NCBI GenBank assembly: GCA_964436315.1
Contig: CAYTCZ010000168.1
Coordinates: 1 to 7,241, forward strand
Length of the DNA stretch: 7,241 nt
Reading direction: 5' to 3'
From: CAYTCZ01 sp964436315
GTDB taxonomy: Bacteria; Actinomycetota; Thermoleophilia; Gaiellales; Gaiellaceae
The notes under the pieces were generated by a model that made no database searches, had not been told where the DNA came from, and saw nothing but the letters and a program-made list of their open reading frames with translations. Shown one piece after another: positions 6,566 to 7,241 of the stretch. The position numbers and the translations under genes are program-made. Position 1 is the first letter of the stretch; each line of letters starts with the position of its first letter.

Positions 6566-6980
6566 AGTCGTCCGTCCGTTTGGACGTCACCAGCGTGTTC
6601 GCACGTCGACGCGGCTCCACAAAGAACCGAAAGAGCGGCCCGAAAAGGCTGAGTGCACGGGAGATTGTCGTATGAAACGAGGATACTCCGTGCCCGTGGC
6701 AGGCGTCAATCGCAGCAGCCGCGCAGAGGAGCGAGACAAGTATGGTACCGAAGAGGCTGGACTCCGCCGCAATTACGTCGGCGGCGTCGAGGGTGGGGAA
6801 CGGAACGTCGTCACCACCGATGGCAACTCGACGTGCCATTAAGATGGCGGGTCGAGCTTCCTTCTGGGCCGGTCGCCGCAGCAAACCACGCTGTAACGCG
6901 GGGTTCGTTGCAGAGGCGGCGTGGCATGGGTCTCGCATCAAGCCGGGCGATGGCGTGTCGACCCGCGTTTTAGAGAGAAA
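6566..6980. promoter_or_regulatory. Divergent intergenic region between two lipoprotein genes
   Basis: These 415 bases should contain promoters for both the minus-strand lipoprotein and the plus-strand gene at 6981. I see no convincing -35/-10 pair and no credible gene; open frames across it lack motifs. Two small inverted repeats share the TGCC/GGCA element: TGCCCGTGGCA near 6691-6701, and ATGGCA-N8-TGCCAT at 6820-6839. A CGTCC-GTTT-GGACG hairpin (6573-6586) lies just ahead of the minus-strand start. Confidence 0.5.
6820..6839. repeat. Palindrome ATGGCA-N8-TGCCAT, possible operator
   Basis: Perfect 6-bp arms around an 8-base centre, about 140 bases ahead of the plus-strand lipoprotein. The geometry suits a dimeric regulator, but a single occurrence of this size is weak evidence. 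Confidence 0.25.
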
Positions 6981-7241
6981 ATGAGACTACGAAACCTCAC
7001 ACTTGTCGCGGCTGCCGTGTTGACGGTGGCGTGCTCGTCCCAGCCTGATGGCGCCGGCGAGTTCGATTCGTTCGGGGGGAGCGACGTGATCGACTCGCAG
7101 CGAGCCGATGGTGCGGGGCTCACGCAGGCCGAGGCGGATGCGATCCTGCGGGTGGTGAACACGACGAGTTTCGAGGTGCTGGATGACGACGTGGCGCTGG
7201 ACGTTCGTGCGGCGCGGAACATCGTCGAGGCGCGGCAGCGG
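6981..7241 (+). CDS. Lipoprotein with helix-hairpin-helix segment, 3' end beyond window
   Basis: The frame is open from ATG 6981 to the last base (87 codons), so the gene continues to the right. AGAGAGAA just upstream serves as ribosome site. The product begins MRLRNLTLVAAAVLTVACSS: a positively charged start, a hydrophobic core and a lipobox-like TVAC with Cys18 as the probable lipidated residue. After an acidic linker, residues about 46-87 read LTQAEADAILRVVNTTSFEV followed by LDDDVALDVRAARNIVEAR. This resembles the first half of a helix-hairpin-helix (ComEA-like) segment, in which an N-x-A/T-x3-L...L-x3-A-x2-I-x3-R pattern is typical. In a secreted lipoprotein such a segment may bind DNA or act only as a structural module. 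The minus-strand frame at 6938-7222 is an overlapping shadow. Without the rest of the gene the full function cannot be named. Confidence 0.8.
   Translation, partial: MRLRNLTLVAAAVLTVACSSQPDGAGEFDSFGGSDVIDSQRADGAGLTQAEADAILRVVNTTSFEVLDDDVALDVRAARNIVEARQR

Noticed and set aside
5205..6842. Plus-strand 545-aa open frame opposite the lipoprotein gene
   Set aside because: It is a Ser/Arg-rich antisense shadow without motifs, whereas the minus strand has a signal peptide, lipobox and recognisable domains.
6504..6941. Minus-strand 145-aa frame in the divergent intergenic region
   Set aside because: It overlaps the start of the lipoprotein in another frame and shows no family features; a single hydrophobic stretch is not enough.
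1..7241. CRISPR array
   Set aside because: No regularly spaced repeat with unique spacers; the only tandem-like repeat has two copies.

Overview
This window looks like chromosomal DNA from a GC-rich Gram-negative bacterium. The best guess is a Myxococcota-type (deltaproteobacterial) genome. The reasons are lipoproteins combining carboxypeptidase-regulatory-like, FAM171-like and DUF1566 domains, and a second lipoprotein carrying a helix-hairpin-helix segment of a kind I associate with myxobacteria and relatives. The taxonomic call is inference.

Layout. Bases 1-117 hold no convincing gene, but 31-54 resembles an IS3-family terminal repeat whose element would lie to the left. Bases 118-986 (+) encode two small unrecognised proteins (129 and 160 aa) that are translationally coupled through a GTGA overlap. 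They are followed, with an ATGA overlap, by a 5'-truncated tyrosine recombinase (983-1387, +). Convergent to it, 1407-3896 (-) encodes an 829-aa XPD/DinG-like SF2 helicase with a C-terminal PD-(D/E)XK nuclease-like domain, a strong candidate for an anti-phage or anti-plasmid effector. Bases 3897-4513 are non-coding and mosaic: a duplicated 19-bp GGGACACTTT repeat, several short inverted repeats and two back-to-back GC hairpins. I read this as the boundary between a mobile or defence island (left) and the resident chromosome (right).

To the right, 5030-6565 (-) is a 511-aa secreted lipoprotein. Immediately after its stop, in the same frame, lies the C-terminal part of a second lipoprotein without start codon or signal peptide (4514-5029), which looks like a deletion remnant. 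A 415-bp divergent intergenic region (6566-6980) separates these from a lipoprotein starting at 6981 (+) that runs off the right edge.

How it fits together. An integrase remnant, a possible IS end, unknown small genes and a helicase-nuclease in a few kilobases is the usual look of a defence or accessory island. The helicase-nuclease is the only gene whose biochemical role can be argued from motifs. The two small proteins could be partners, but they lie on the opposite strand and nothing in their sequence ties them to it. The lipoproteins look like ordinary cell-envelope genes of the host.
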